DNA of 64,000 nt. Origin: Dichetophora obliterata. Taxonomy: Eukaryota > Arthropoda > Insecta > Diptera > Sciomyzidae. The DNA lies in NCBI GenBank assembly GCA_963920525.1, contig OY986436.1, positions 92,240,868 to 92,304,867 of the forward strand. Reading direction: 5' to 3'. Below, one piece after another: positions 11,787 to 21,715 of this stretch (within the stretch, counting starts at the first letter, position 1; each line of letters opens with the position of its first letter). The position numbers and the translations under genes were made by a program. The notes under the pieces were generated by a model. The model was not told where the DNA came from. It worked only from the letters and a program-made list of their open reading frames with translations, and ran no database searches.

Positions 11787-12596
11787 TAATGCAATTGGTT
11801 CAGGAGTTGAAGCTAACTGATTATCCAATGCGTTTTCGCTTTGCTAAGTGGGCCTGCGATCGACTCACAGAAGATGCCGATTTTGCCAAAAAATCATCTT
11901 TTCAGATGAAGCTCATTTTGATCTTGGTGGGTATGTAAACAAGCGAAATTGTCGCATTTGGGGCACAGAAAACCCGCACGCATACATTGAAAAGCCGCTG
12001 CACCCAAAACGAGTCACTGTTTGGTGCGGATTTTGGTCCAGAGGCATAATTGGGCCATTTTTCTTCGAAAATGAGCAAGGAGTGGCCGTTACAGTCAATG
12101 GCGATCGTTATCGGGCCATGTTGAACGAAGTTTTGTTCACAAAAATTTAAAAGGAGGATATTGGAAACATTTGGTTTCAACAGAACGGGACTACGTGCCA
12201 CCCTCGATGTTTTGCGCCCTGTTTTTGAAGATCGCATTATCAGCCGCAGAGCTGATGTCGTTTGGCCACCTCGGAGCTGCGATTTGACACCGTTGGACTA
12301 TTATTTGTGGGGTGCCCTCAAAGATAAGTGTTACGCCGACAAGCCAGAGACAATTGACGCTTTAAAGGACAATATTCGCGAAGCCATTGGTGAAATACAA
12401 CTGCACACAATCGATAACGGCTTAAAAATAGGACCGATCGTGTAGGCTATTGCATGGCCAGCCGAGGCAGCCATTTGATTTAAACTATTTTTCATTATTA
12501 ACCGGAAGGATTGTACTTTCAAATAAAAAAAAAATTTGAGAAAATATTTAGTAGTTTTTTTATAGAATTTAAAAAAAAAAGTTATTTGGCGGACCC
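11787..12596 (+). pseudogene. Tc1/mariner transposase pseudogene
   Basis: Three frame pieces read as one transposase: KLTDYPMRFRFAKWACDRL (from about 11787), then after a frameshift near 11889 IIFSDEAHFDLGGYVNK with the first catalytic Asp, through PKRVTVWCGFWSRG, and finally PPRSCDLTPLDYYLWG with the third acidic residue. The motif expected to read FQQDGATCH is FQQNGTTCH at about 12170, so the second catalytic Asp is lost. A small deletion follows at about 12200 and a stop breaks the frame at 12150. The N-terminal helix-turn-helix region is absent. The right end is probably near 12596 (GGCGGACCCTTTA). Dead remnant. Confidence 0.85.
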
Positions 12597-12850
12597 TTTA
12601 CATATCGTCGCTGCGCCAACAAAAACAGTTATATGTATTTAAGTAACTTTTTAGGAGAGCAAAAAACAAATTTTTTTCAGAGCATTTCTAGTACTGCGAG
12701 CAATAACTGTCTTTTATCACTTCTAAATCATAAGAGATATAAAAAACTGCAAATGGAGAAATGTGGGTAATAGATAGTGTAAACAAAATATTCTATAAAA
12801 AAATTTACAAAAATCACATAACTGTTTTTGCTGGCGCAGCGACGATAAGT
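12597..12850. repeat. Internal inverted-repeat unit, left arm copy
   Basis: Bounded by 'tcgtcgctgcgccaacaaaa' and its inverse 'ttttgctggcgcagcgacga'. The same unit occurs inverted at 13168-13427, as expected for the arms of the large palindrome. Confidence 0.65.
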
Positions 12851-13167
12851 AAAATTAGTTGAAAAATTTTATCAACTCGTTAAAATATACTATTCCTCTG
12901 CAGACACTCTATTTTTGAAAATATTTGCTAAAATATTTCTTGGTTGTAATTCCGTGATGTATCCCTATGTTAATACTAAATTATGTAAAATTGTTTTAAC
13001 ATTTTATTTATAATTTTTTTTTTTTTTGTTCTTATAAACTTAAACAATAGTTGAAAAAGATGATGTGGCTGTCATGGAATTGCAACCAAAAAATTGTTTA
13101 GAAAATTTAAATAATAGAGTGTCTGCAACTTTAAAGAGTTGGTAAAATTTTTTAATGTGACTAATTT

Positions 13168-13427
13168 TACATATTGTCGCTGCGCCAACAAAAACAGTTA
13201 TGTGATTTTTGTAAATTTTATTATTGCATATTTTATTCACACTATCTTTTGCACACATTTCTGCATTTACAGTTTATTATATTTATTTTTTTATTTAGAA
13301 GTGATCAAAAACAGTTATTGCTCGCAGTACTAGAAATGCTCCGAAAAAAAAATTTGTTTTTTGCTCTCCTGAAAAGCTACTGAAATACTTATAACTGTTT
13401 TTGCTGGCGCAGCGATGATATGTACCT
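13168..13427. repeat. Internal inverted-repeat unit, right arm copy
   Basis: Begins 'acatattgtcgctgcgcc' and ends 'ggcgcagcgatgatatgt'. Interior words ('agtactagaaatgctc', 'ttttttgctctcct') are the inverse of those at 12640-12700. Confidence 0.65.
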
Positions 13428-14040
13428 AGCTTAGCAAAAAATACTAAAACATCCATTTTTAATTAAAAATTAAAGTATTTTTTACTTAAAAATTGTGTAG
13501 TCAGTTTTTGAAAAATTCGTTAAAAATAGTAAACATTGATTCTCCAACATCAAATTTTGAGAATGCATTAAGAATAAATTCCTCAATACGATAATATTTT
13601 CAAAGTGCCAAAAAAATAGTGGTGCTGACTATGAAAAATATGAATGAAATTTTTAGTGGTCAAAAAATTTAAAATTTTTTACGAAAGTGTTTGTAAAAAT
13701 GGACATCGCAATAAAGATTTCAAGATCTTTAAAATATGTCTTAACATTTTTTTGTATGATTAACGACTTAAAAGATATAGTTGTTTGTGTACATGTCCGA
13801 ATGACAATTTTTGTTTTTCTTTACAGATTTTCACTGTGTACAATTGCAAAAAAAAAAAATTTTAAATTACAAAAAAAATATCCAAATATTTTTCTTTTTT
13901 AAAGTACTATCCACGTGCAAAGTACCAGATTTTTACAGAAGTGTGAGTTTCGAAAAGCGTTCAATTTGACATGGAATGACCGATATATGTCTAAAGAAAA
14001 GTCATAATTTACAAAATTATAGCATTTGAAGTTACACATT

Positions 14041-15135
14041 TCAAAAATCTTTATTTTTTTATATATTTTGTATCACTAATTTGCAATACATTGATACAAT
14101 TTTGAAAGTGCCTTTTGCATTATTTTTAAAAAAATGCGATCTAAAAATGTATTAAAACTAATTTAATACAAAAGCATACACTAAAGGGATACACATACAC
14201 ATCTTAAAGGAGATGAGTTTTCTTTTGCCATTTTATTTCTGATTCCTCCCTGTATCGTTTCGAGTGGAACCACGGTCTAGCGGAAAAAGAAAAAATAAAA
14301 ACAGTTTTTTTGTTGTCTCCAATAATGGGGCATTCACATATATTTTTTGCTAATTTTTTCTAAATGGCGAGGAGACAACCCTTGGCATAATTATTCCCTA
14401 GATCAGTTTGTGGATCATAGTAGTAGTTAGTCTATTTTTAGTGAATAATTTTTTTTTTTTAATGCGTTATTTAATTGTCCATGGACCATAATCTTACCAA
14501 TAATCCTTCAAATTCTTAACAATACATTGCATATTTCAATAAAGGTGGTTTCCATAATAACACTCTTACTAAACAAGAAAATTTTTGATTTTTGGTTTCA
14601 GATGACGCTCCTTTTTTAGTGTAAGCACATTTTTTTAAACTACTCTTTCTCTGCAATTCGGCACAATGTGAAAAATTCCTTTTTCATTCCTGTCTTGAAC
14701 ACATTGAAGACAGATGATAGACAACTGATTGTGAAAATATTATGGAACCAGCAACGTTTCAGCGATTGCATATTTCTTCGCGAGGCGATTGCATTTTCAC
14801 AAAAAAATGAGCCAATTTCTTTTTGAAAAGGCTTTCGACAAATTGCACAATTTCTTGGCAAGTTCACAACACAAAATCACAAAAATTCACAAAACAATTT
14901 CAATTGACATGTTTTGTTATTTGCTTTGTTTTTTTCGTAAACAACGGAATTTGACAGCTTAGGTACCCACCTCAAGAGAGAATTGTATCTACTAACACTA
15001 CCTCCTTATATATACCTTGGTGTGGTGTACGTGAGCGAGTATGAGTGGATTGTGTGGAAGTTTCTCTTTGACTTAAATCAACAAATACTCTTTCTTGTGT
15101 CAACCAATGACTCAAAAACAAGAATAATTGCAGAT
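14041..15135. other. No gene seen
   Basis: AT-rich. A minus-strand 75-codon frame (14640-14867) has CxxC-like residues but no recognisable domain and is not supported. At 14945-14975 'agcttaggtacccacctc' is the inverse of 'gaggtgggtaccatagct' at 8071-8088, hinting at an outer element enclosing the whole nest. Confidence 0.4.
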
Positions 15136-15143
15136 CTCTGGTC

Positions 15144-15468
15144 CATGGCATAATTATTTGAGAAGGTAGTAGCGTAGACTGGCTTTTTTCTCACGAGCGG
15201 CGATGGGTAGTTGTCAAAATTAGCTGTTTATGCAATTAATCATAGAAATGTGAACAAATAAGCAACGATTTAAACATAGCTAGTCAAGCGCAGCAAACTA
15301 AAAATATTCCAATAAACTTCGTAAACAAATTTAATGAATCAAAAAAAAAGCTAAAAATAAGCACAAAGCTATTCAACAGCAGCAAACTACAACTTGATTA
15401 GCGGTTTTTTGACAACTACCAATCGCCAAAAAACTGTCACGGCTACCTTGTCAAATAACTATACCATG
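15144..15468. mobile_element. P-like MITE, 325 bp, TSD CTCTGGTC
   Basis: The left end CATGGCATAATTATTTGAGA and right end CAAATAACTATACCATG are inverse. CTCTGGTC flanks both sides (15136-15143, 15469-15476). The interior 'gggtagttgtcaaaattagc' and 'ttgacaactaccaatcgcc' matches the element at 19489-20029 in the opposite orientation. Non-coding. Confidence 0.85.
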
Positions 15469-15476
15469 CTCTGGTC

Positions 15477-17121
15477 CACACTTGCTTTGCAACTGTCATT
15501 TTTTGTATAGATACGCTTTTCAGCAACATCATTTTTTTTAATTTTCCACTGAAACTCAAAGAGTTAGAAAATACTTCTGATATAATGTGAGCTTATTTAT
15601 TTTATTTATTCACTTAAAGTTACACAACTATTGATGCTCTTAAAGATTCAAAAAAATGTTCGGCATTTTATTTCTTTATAAAATAGTTGTAGGTATTTCT
15701 CTACAAACTAAATTTCAATTAAAATTTGTGTTAGTTAAAATCAACTTTGAATAATAAAGTTTTGAAATCAAATCAACTTTATTTATGTTTTCAATCAAAG
15801 GCAATGGAGTTTCAAATCAAAATATTTCCTTTAATCAATAGCTGGGCGAAATGGGTTACAATTACCACATGATTTCAATTGAAGGGCTTATTGCAATAAC
15901 GATAAAAAACTGATTTTTAAGGCACGAAACATAACTTGAATAATTGTACTTTACTCCCAATGAAGAGATTTCGGGCATTCCTCTTTAAATTATGGACATA
16001 TTTGTTAATGTTTTCTTGTACAATTCAATTTTTTCTACTAAAATACTTTTTTTCAAAACTTTGAAGGAGATAATTTCAATAAAATGAGATGTGGCATTAT
16101 ATGTTATTGCAATAAGCACTTAATTGTAGTTGTTCTTAATTTAAAAAATTTAAAGTAAAAAGAAAGATCTTTTTGAAATCAGCTTTTCAAAGTTCTCGTA
16201 AAAAAGCTTTTAACGAGTTTGAAACGAGAACAAAGTAGTTTTAGATTTTAAAGTGTTTTGAAAGTGATTTCTGAGCTCTAAAACTTTAAAAATAAATACA
16301 TTTTTTTGGATATTAGCTTAAAAACTTATTTCAATAACTTGGTTTTGATTTTCATACAATTAATTTATTTATTTAAGAATTTTTTTGTGCACGAATTTTT
16401 TTTTAAATAAAATTCATTTAAACAAAGCAAGTCTTGTTCAAAAATGTTAGCCAACTAGAAATTACAATTTCGTATATGAAGTTTTTTGTAACCTTTGATA
16501 AGTAAAATGTTATCAAAAATATTTGAAAATTGGTGGTCGTTTCTTAATTTTTTTTCATTCACTTATAAATCATTTCTTAAAAATGTTCAAATTTTGATGA
16601 AGTTTGAAGTTTTTTCATGTGCTTATTTTTTTGTTGGTATCATATTTTTTCATAAAAGCAAGATGAAAATAAATGCTTTTAAAATGTGAACACATTTCAT
16701 TTTAAAATTAGGAGAGGGTGTTGTACCTTGGACCGAACGTAATTCGGTCCGAGTGTCTATAGCTGTTTATCTACTAAACATGCACGCTCATGTTCTTCAA
16801 CCAAATTTTCCACTCATTATGCTTGTTCAATTTAGTCTGCTTAAGAACGTCAAGCTGTACGCCTAACACAAGCGTAACACACGCAAAACAAGGAAAAGTA
16901 TTTATTGTGATAAAAAGTATTTTTTTTAACAAATTGGGAAACAAATTGTGATTTTATTTATAAAAATTTTGGTAATTTATTGAAGCAGGTATGTAAGGTC
17001 AGTTTTTATTTTTAGCATTATATTAATTTTAAGTGTGTTTATAGTATAATAAGCCAAGTATTTTATATTTTGTCGCACGACAAAAATTTTGGTGTGGTTG
17101 GTCCTACGCTTGTAGTTGTAC
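15477..17121. other. No gene seen
   Basis: About 1.6 kb of AT-rich DNA. A short palindrome 'ggaccgaacgtaattcggtcc' sits near 16729. An open frame of 64 codons at 16495-16689 is low-complexity (Phe/Lys) and rejected. Confidence 0.4.
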
Positions 17122-17129
17122 CGTGGACC

Positions 17130-18836
17130 CATGGCAGAATAACCAGGTATTGCCGACTCGGAGAGGAATGAATTAGAAATCAAAAAAAAGCGAGCTAGTT
17201 GTCAAAATCAGCTCTTCATCTCGAGTGTCTTTATGTTCATTAGGGTGACTAAAAAAAAATGTTTCGTAAATCCACCGAGCCCGGCCGATAATGGGATCAT
17301 TATATCAAAATATAAAACAGAAAATTAAAAAATTTTTTTTAAATTTTTAGATGGTGCTACCAGCGGTTTTCTGTTTTAGCTGGAGAAAATCCACGAAAAA
17401 GCCTTAAAGTTTAAAAATTCATATCTCACTCAGTTTTTCACAAAAAATGAAATTTTATAATCTTATTATTATTTTTTAAATAAAAAATAAAATGCGAATA
17501 CTTTGAAATTTGAACATATTTTATTGGTGTTCTTGACGATTGAAAAAAATAATATTCATCGTAATAAAAAAATTTTAACGCGTTTTTCTCAAAACAACAT
17601 TTTTTCCACTGGCGGACAAGTAATTTCAGGACTGGCTGACCGATTTTAAAAACCCTTGTTTTATTTTCTCTATTAATATATTCTCTACGGAAATCTACAA
17701 AAAAATCTTAAAAAATTTTAAGAAAAATGAGTTAGCAAAGGGTCAAAAAATGTGATAGATTTTTTTTATATATTTACCGATTTTTTTCTTTCTTCAATTT
17801 TTCAAATGCTATGGTAGAGTGCCGGGCGGCAGGCATCTCTCTTTAAGAATTTTTTTATTTTTTTGTTTCTGACGTCCCATTCCAGAGATTACCTGTCCGC
17901 CATATGGACATCGGTTTTTTGAGCACTTTGGCGTCATCTATAAGTCACACAAATTATGAAAACTGTTTTTTTATTTTGTTTTTAAATCATTGAGGACGTC
18001 AAAATTTAAAAAAAAATTCATGGTAATAACTAATAAGAAGCCTACGTTATTAACTATAAAAAATGGCTTACTTTTTCCCTTTCCGAAACTGTAATTATAC
18101 CTTAAATAAGCTGTACTATCCAAGTTTATTCGACGTCTGTAAAACTATATGGAAATAAGGAATAAATGGTCGGCTAAAAATATGTATTCACTTAAAAAAA
18201 TAATTTTTTCCCATGGGAACCACCGATTCTTTTTTTTACACTCTATTGAAAAAAAAAAATTGAGTATCCAAAATTTTAACACGTTTTTATAAATTTTGAT
18301 CTATTATGCGTATTCTGTCAAAAAATCATGATTTTTGTGAAAAAATGAGTGAGATATGAATTTTTGAACTTTAAGGCTTTTTCGTAGATTTTAACCAGCT
18401 AAAACCGAAAACCGCTGGTAGCACCATCTGAAAATTTAAAAAAAAAAATTTTTTAATTTTTATTTTTATATTTTGATATAATGATCCCATTTCCGGTTAG
18501 GCTCGGTGGATTTACGAAAAAATTGATTTTTTTTAATCACCCTAATGTTCATGTTTAGCAGTTGATTTTTGGTTAAACTTGATTTTTTGCAAATTGAACA
18601 CTTCCTCGGCATTTTATAGTTTAATTTACACTGTTTTTATAATATTTTTATTCAAATAAACACAAACTTAACACACGTGTCCGCGCTATTTACAATTTGA
18701 AAACATAATATTTTTATTTCATTGACGCTTTTACGAACTTCGTCATTTTGACAACTACTCAACCTTTTCATTTTCCAATCTTCGTTGACGCGTCAAGGAA
18801 CTAAGCGAGCCAGCCCTACCTGGTTGTTCTGTCATG
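17130..18836. mobile_element. P-like element, 1.7 kb, TSD CGTGGACC
   Basis: The ends CATGGCAGAATAACCAGGTA and TACCTGGTTGTTCTGTCATG are inverse, flanked exactly by CGTGGACC (17122-17129 and 18837-18844). It contains a complete hAT-type insertion at 17241-18544, leaving a host element of only about 400 bp. No coding region. Confidence 0.85.
17241..18544. mobile_element. hAT-type non-autonomous element, TSD ATGTTCAT
   Basis: TAGGGTGACT...AATCACCCTA terminal inverted repeats continue for well over 100 bp ('taaatccaccgagc', 'atgggatcattatatcaaaa', 'ggtgctaccagcggttttc' and their inverses). The 8-bp duplication ATGTTCAT is at 17233-17240 and 18545-18552. It is nested in the P-like element. Length 1304 bp with no open frame of note. 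hAT is the best fit by TSD length. Confidence 0.8.
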
Positions 18837-18921
18837 CGTGGACCTGTAGTGTTTTCATACATGATCTCATACATACTCTCATTTGCATCCATTAACATTC
18901 TCTTTTACATTTCATTCCATT

Positions 18922-19480
18922 CATGGTGTAAGAAAACCAGGTGTTAGTGAGTTTTTGACAACACCATGAACTTCTTCGCTTCTGTCAAAAAATTGTGAGC
19001 GAAAGAGCGGAACTGTTGTTAGTTGTCAAATTGTGTTATTTGTTTGAGTTGCTAGATGATGTGCTATAGTTTTTTTTGTGCCAATTAAGTGTAAATAAAT
19101 ATTTAATTCGCCGATTTGCCAAGTTTGTCATTGAATGTTTTGGCAATTTTATCAGTGCGCTAGAACGGTAGAAGGTGCGTTAGAATGTTCCGCCGACATG
19201 AAGCTTTGGCCAGCATGCAAATTGACTTGCATTCACATCGTTGTTTTTTTTTTGCATAACGCACAGCGTCTCATATATTTTTTATTGTTTTCCATATCAC
19301 TTTATTTTCACTTTAATCTCAGTAAAAATCTTATAAACTTGCAGAAAGACACGAATTTAACAAAATTTGTTTTCATTGCAATTCACCATCAGCTGTTTTT
19401 GACAAGAGCGGAGAAACATATTTTCATCATTTTGAGAGAGAAGTGTCAAACTCACTAACACCTCTATTTCTTACACCATG
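18922..19480. mobile_element. P-like MITE, 559 bp, TSD ATTCCATT
   Basis: The ends CATGGTGTAAGAAAACCAGG and CTATTTCTTACACCATG are inverse, with 'gtgttagtgag' and 'ctcactaacac' following inward. ATTCCATT flanks both sides (18914-18921, 19481-19488). A 107-codon open frame inside (19135-19458) has no homology that I recognise and is not treated as a gene. Confidence 0.85.
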
Positions 19481-19488
19481 ATTCCATT

Positions 19489-20029
19489 CATGGTATAATT
19501 ATTTGACAAGGTAGCCGTGACAGTTTTGGCGATTGGTAGTTGTCAAAAACAGCTAAAGAGTTGTAGTTTGCTGCTTTTGACTAGCTATGTGTTATTTTAA
19601 ACTGTTCTTTGATTCATTAAATTTATTCGCGAAGTTTATTAAAATGTTTTTAGTTTGCTGCGATTGACTAGCTATGTTTAAGTCGTTGCTTATTTTTTCA
19701 CATTTCTTTGCTTAATTGCATGAACAGCTAATTTTGACAACTACCCATTGCCGCTCGTGAGAAAAAAGCCAGTCTACGCTACTACCATGGCAGAATTAGA
19801 GAAGGTATATGCATTTCAGAATGCGCTCTCTTTCTCATAGCCAGAATTGTCAAACTCAAGCATTTTGCTATTCTTGCCTATTTTCGCTTTCTTATCGCAT
19901 TCTCATCGTTTTCAGATTTTGTATGAGCTATCAACTTCGTTTTGACAGTTGCGGCAGTCTCCCTCTCCAAAATGCATATACCTTCTCTAATTCTGCCATG
20001 GCTACTACCTTGTCAGTAATTGTGCCATG
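19489..20029. mobile_element. P-like MITE, interrupted, TSD ATTCCATT
   Basis: The ends CATGGTATAATTATTTGACA and CTTGTCAGTAATTGTGCCATG are inverse. ATTCCATT flanks both sides (19481-19488, 20030-20037), the left copy being shared with the previous MITE. Minus the inner insertion it is about 318 bp and matches 15144-15468 inverted. Confidence 0.85.
19786..20000. mobile_element. P-like MITE, 215 bp, TSD GCTACTAC
   Basis: Perfect terminal inverted repeat CATGGCAGAATTAGAGAAGG continuing to about 31 bp on both sides. Exact 8-bp duplication GCTACTAC at 19778-19785 and 20001-20008. It is inserted within the preceding MITE. Interior shared with 9502-9716 and 63859 onward. Non-coding. Confidence 0.9.
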
Positions 20030-20202
20030 ATTCCATTCTTCATCCAACAAGCAACTCATACCAACACTTTTTTGAAGTTATTTAAGGCTTTTATTTTTAT
20101 TTGTTACCTGGAAATGGGTGTTTATTGGGGCGGAGCGATTATATATGAGAAAAAAGTACACTTGTATCGAACTGGCTCAGAGGGAGATTGATAGATATGG
20201 TA

Positions 20203-20392
20203 TCTATACTATTATATAAAAGGAGACTCACGAATTTGATCCTGAATAAGCTCGGTAACCGCTGAACCGATTTTGATAATTCTTTTTTTATTCGATTCCT
20301 ATGATAATATAGATTGTTATAGCTTACCAAGGTTTTTTGAAAAATGTATTCTTTAATTATTTCAAAATCACGCATTTTATTTGATGCCTACA
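20203..20392 (+). mobile_element. Helitron 5' end
   Basis: A|TCTATACTATTATATAAAAG is a typical Helitron 5' terminus. The following 190 bp ('gagactcacgaa', 'agctcggtaaccgctgaacc', 'gattttgataattc') reappear on the minus strand at 29213-29394. The 3' end was not identified; the downstream sequence is occupied by a P-like MITE and a second Helitron. Confidence 0.65.
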
Positions 20393-20627
20393 TTCAACCA
20401 GCAGCGCAATATAACAGCAAACAAAGGTTTTCTCTCTTTGTCGAGAGAGCTTCTCTCAAAATAACACGGCAGCCATGTTGTGTAGTTAAGCTGAATTCAC
20501 TGATAACCTTCAGCATGTTTTTGTGTGATTTAAAATAATGTTAATCAAGTTGAGAGCGTGCAGAAATTTTTCTCTCTGAGCGAATACTTCATATGAAAAA
20601 AATTTTCAAAACATGCTGAAGGTGATC
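20393..20627. other. Helitron-interior or flanking DNA with inverted repeat
   Basis: 'gaattcactgataaccttcagcatg' (20491 onward) is inverted at about 20612-20635 as 'catgctgaaggtgatcagtg', so the P-like MITE beginning at 20636 lies in one arm of a small older palindrome. No gene seen. Confidence 0.4.
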
Positions 20628-20635
20628 AGTGAATC

Positions 20636-21550
20636 CATGATAGAATTACCAGGTATTATTATTCGCTGAAAATCAGCTGGGGATAAACTGTCATTTTGGG
20701 CATATAGTGTCAAAATGTAGCGAGTAGGTGGAAACAGTGTTGCTTCTTGTAATATTTCAAACCAGAAATCTGCAAATGATAGGGGTATTCACAATGTGGT
20801 GTATTTGTTATAAGTTTTTATAAAATATCCAATATTGAAAAGTTATTGTGAACGAACCTTTAATAATTGTTGTATTTTTAAAATCAGCTCATTTTTGTGT
20901 GTAATTTTGTTCAAAAATCATCATTTTACTCTAGGAAATCATGAAAAAATTTAATCAAAACACTAATTATAATGATTTTTATTTGATAAACCTACAATGC
21001 AGCCAGAAGATTCTTTCGTGTTGAATAAAAATGCTTTTGGGAATAAAAATTTTGCATTTTGTTTTTGTAATTTTACAAAACTTAATACATACATAAAATT
21101 TTAATATTCATCTTGCCTTTGCACTTGATAATAGTCACGTGATAAACAACAATTTAATTAGTTCATAGCATCAAAAATTAAGTAAGCATAAGAGAAATAA
21201 TATGATTTAAAGTTCTAATGTCTGACTTTAAAAATCCACATATTGCATTTACTTATATTCTTCATAATAAAATAAATAAGTTAATTAAAAAGTAACACAC
21301 AAAATAACGACGCTTATATTTTTAACTTATCAAAAATTAAATATAAGATATGGCATAAAATTCAACAGAAGTAACTTACAGCAGAAAAATCCCCGACTTC
21401 AAGTTCATATGTAGACATCTGGGCAAAAGTAAAAATCCCCTTTTACTTCTTGGTGTGTTTGCAGTACTTTTATTTGACACCAATTTGACACTATATGCCC
21501 AAAGTAACGAGTAAAAGTAGCGATTAATAGTACCTGGTAATTCTATCATG
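20636..21550. mobile_element. P-like MITE, 915 bp, TSD AGTGAATC
   Basis: The ends CATGATAGAATTACCAGGTA and TACCTGGTAATTCTATCATG are perfect inverses. AGTGAATC flanks both sides (20628-20635, 21551-21558). From about 20778 it contains 'aggggtattcacaatgtggt', an end shared with the element at 52160-52628. No coding. Confidence 0.9.
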
Positions 21551-21715
21551 AGTGAATCCAGCTTTACTTTCAGGGAGATTCTTGCTTTCATACAGTGTTA
21601 ATTAATTTTCTTTGTTAATGTCTTGAGGGGAGTTGCCAGAATTTAGTTATCAGCATTAATTATGTTTTGCAGCCTTGCCAGCCAGCTTTTCCCCAGTTGA
21701 GATTGTGTTAGTCTA

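Larger units (their letters stand above)
11351..13983. mobile_element. Large palindromic (foldback) element
   Basis: The tips TCTGTCATTCCATGTCAAAT and TTTGACATGGAATGACCGA are inverses, and the arms stay similar for over 400 bp (11351-11786 against 13549-13983, e.g. 'gtcagcaccactatt' and 'aatagtggtgctgac'). Homology resumes inside at 12597-12955 against 13045-13427 around a short loop. The left arm is interrupted by a mariner pseudogene. The element sits in the interspersed repeat, which resumes at 13984. No own transposase is visible. Confidence 0.7.

Noticed and set aside
11902..12237. Minus-strand 111-codon frame
   Set aside because: Antisense to the mariner transposase, whose plus-strand motifs are clear.
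19135..19458. 107-codon plus-strand open frame
   Set aside because: Wholly inside a non-coding P-like MITE with intact ends; no homology recognised.
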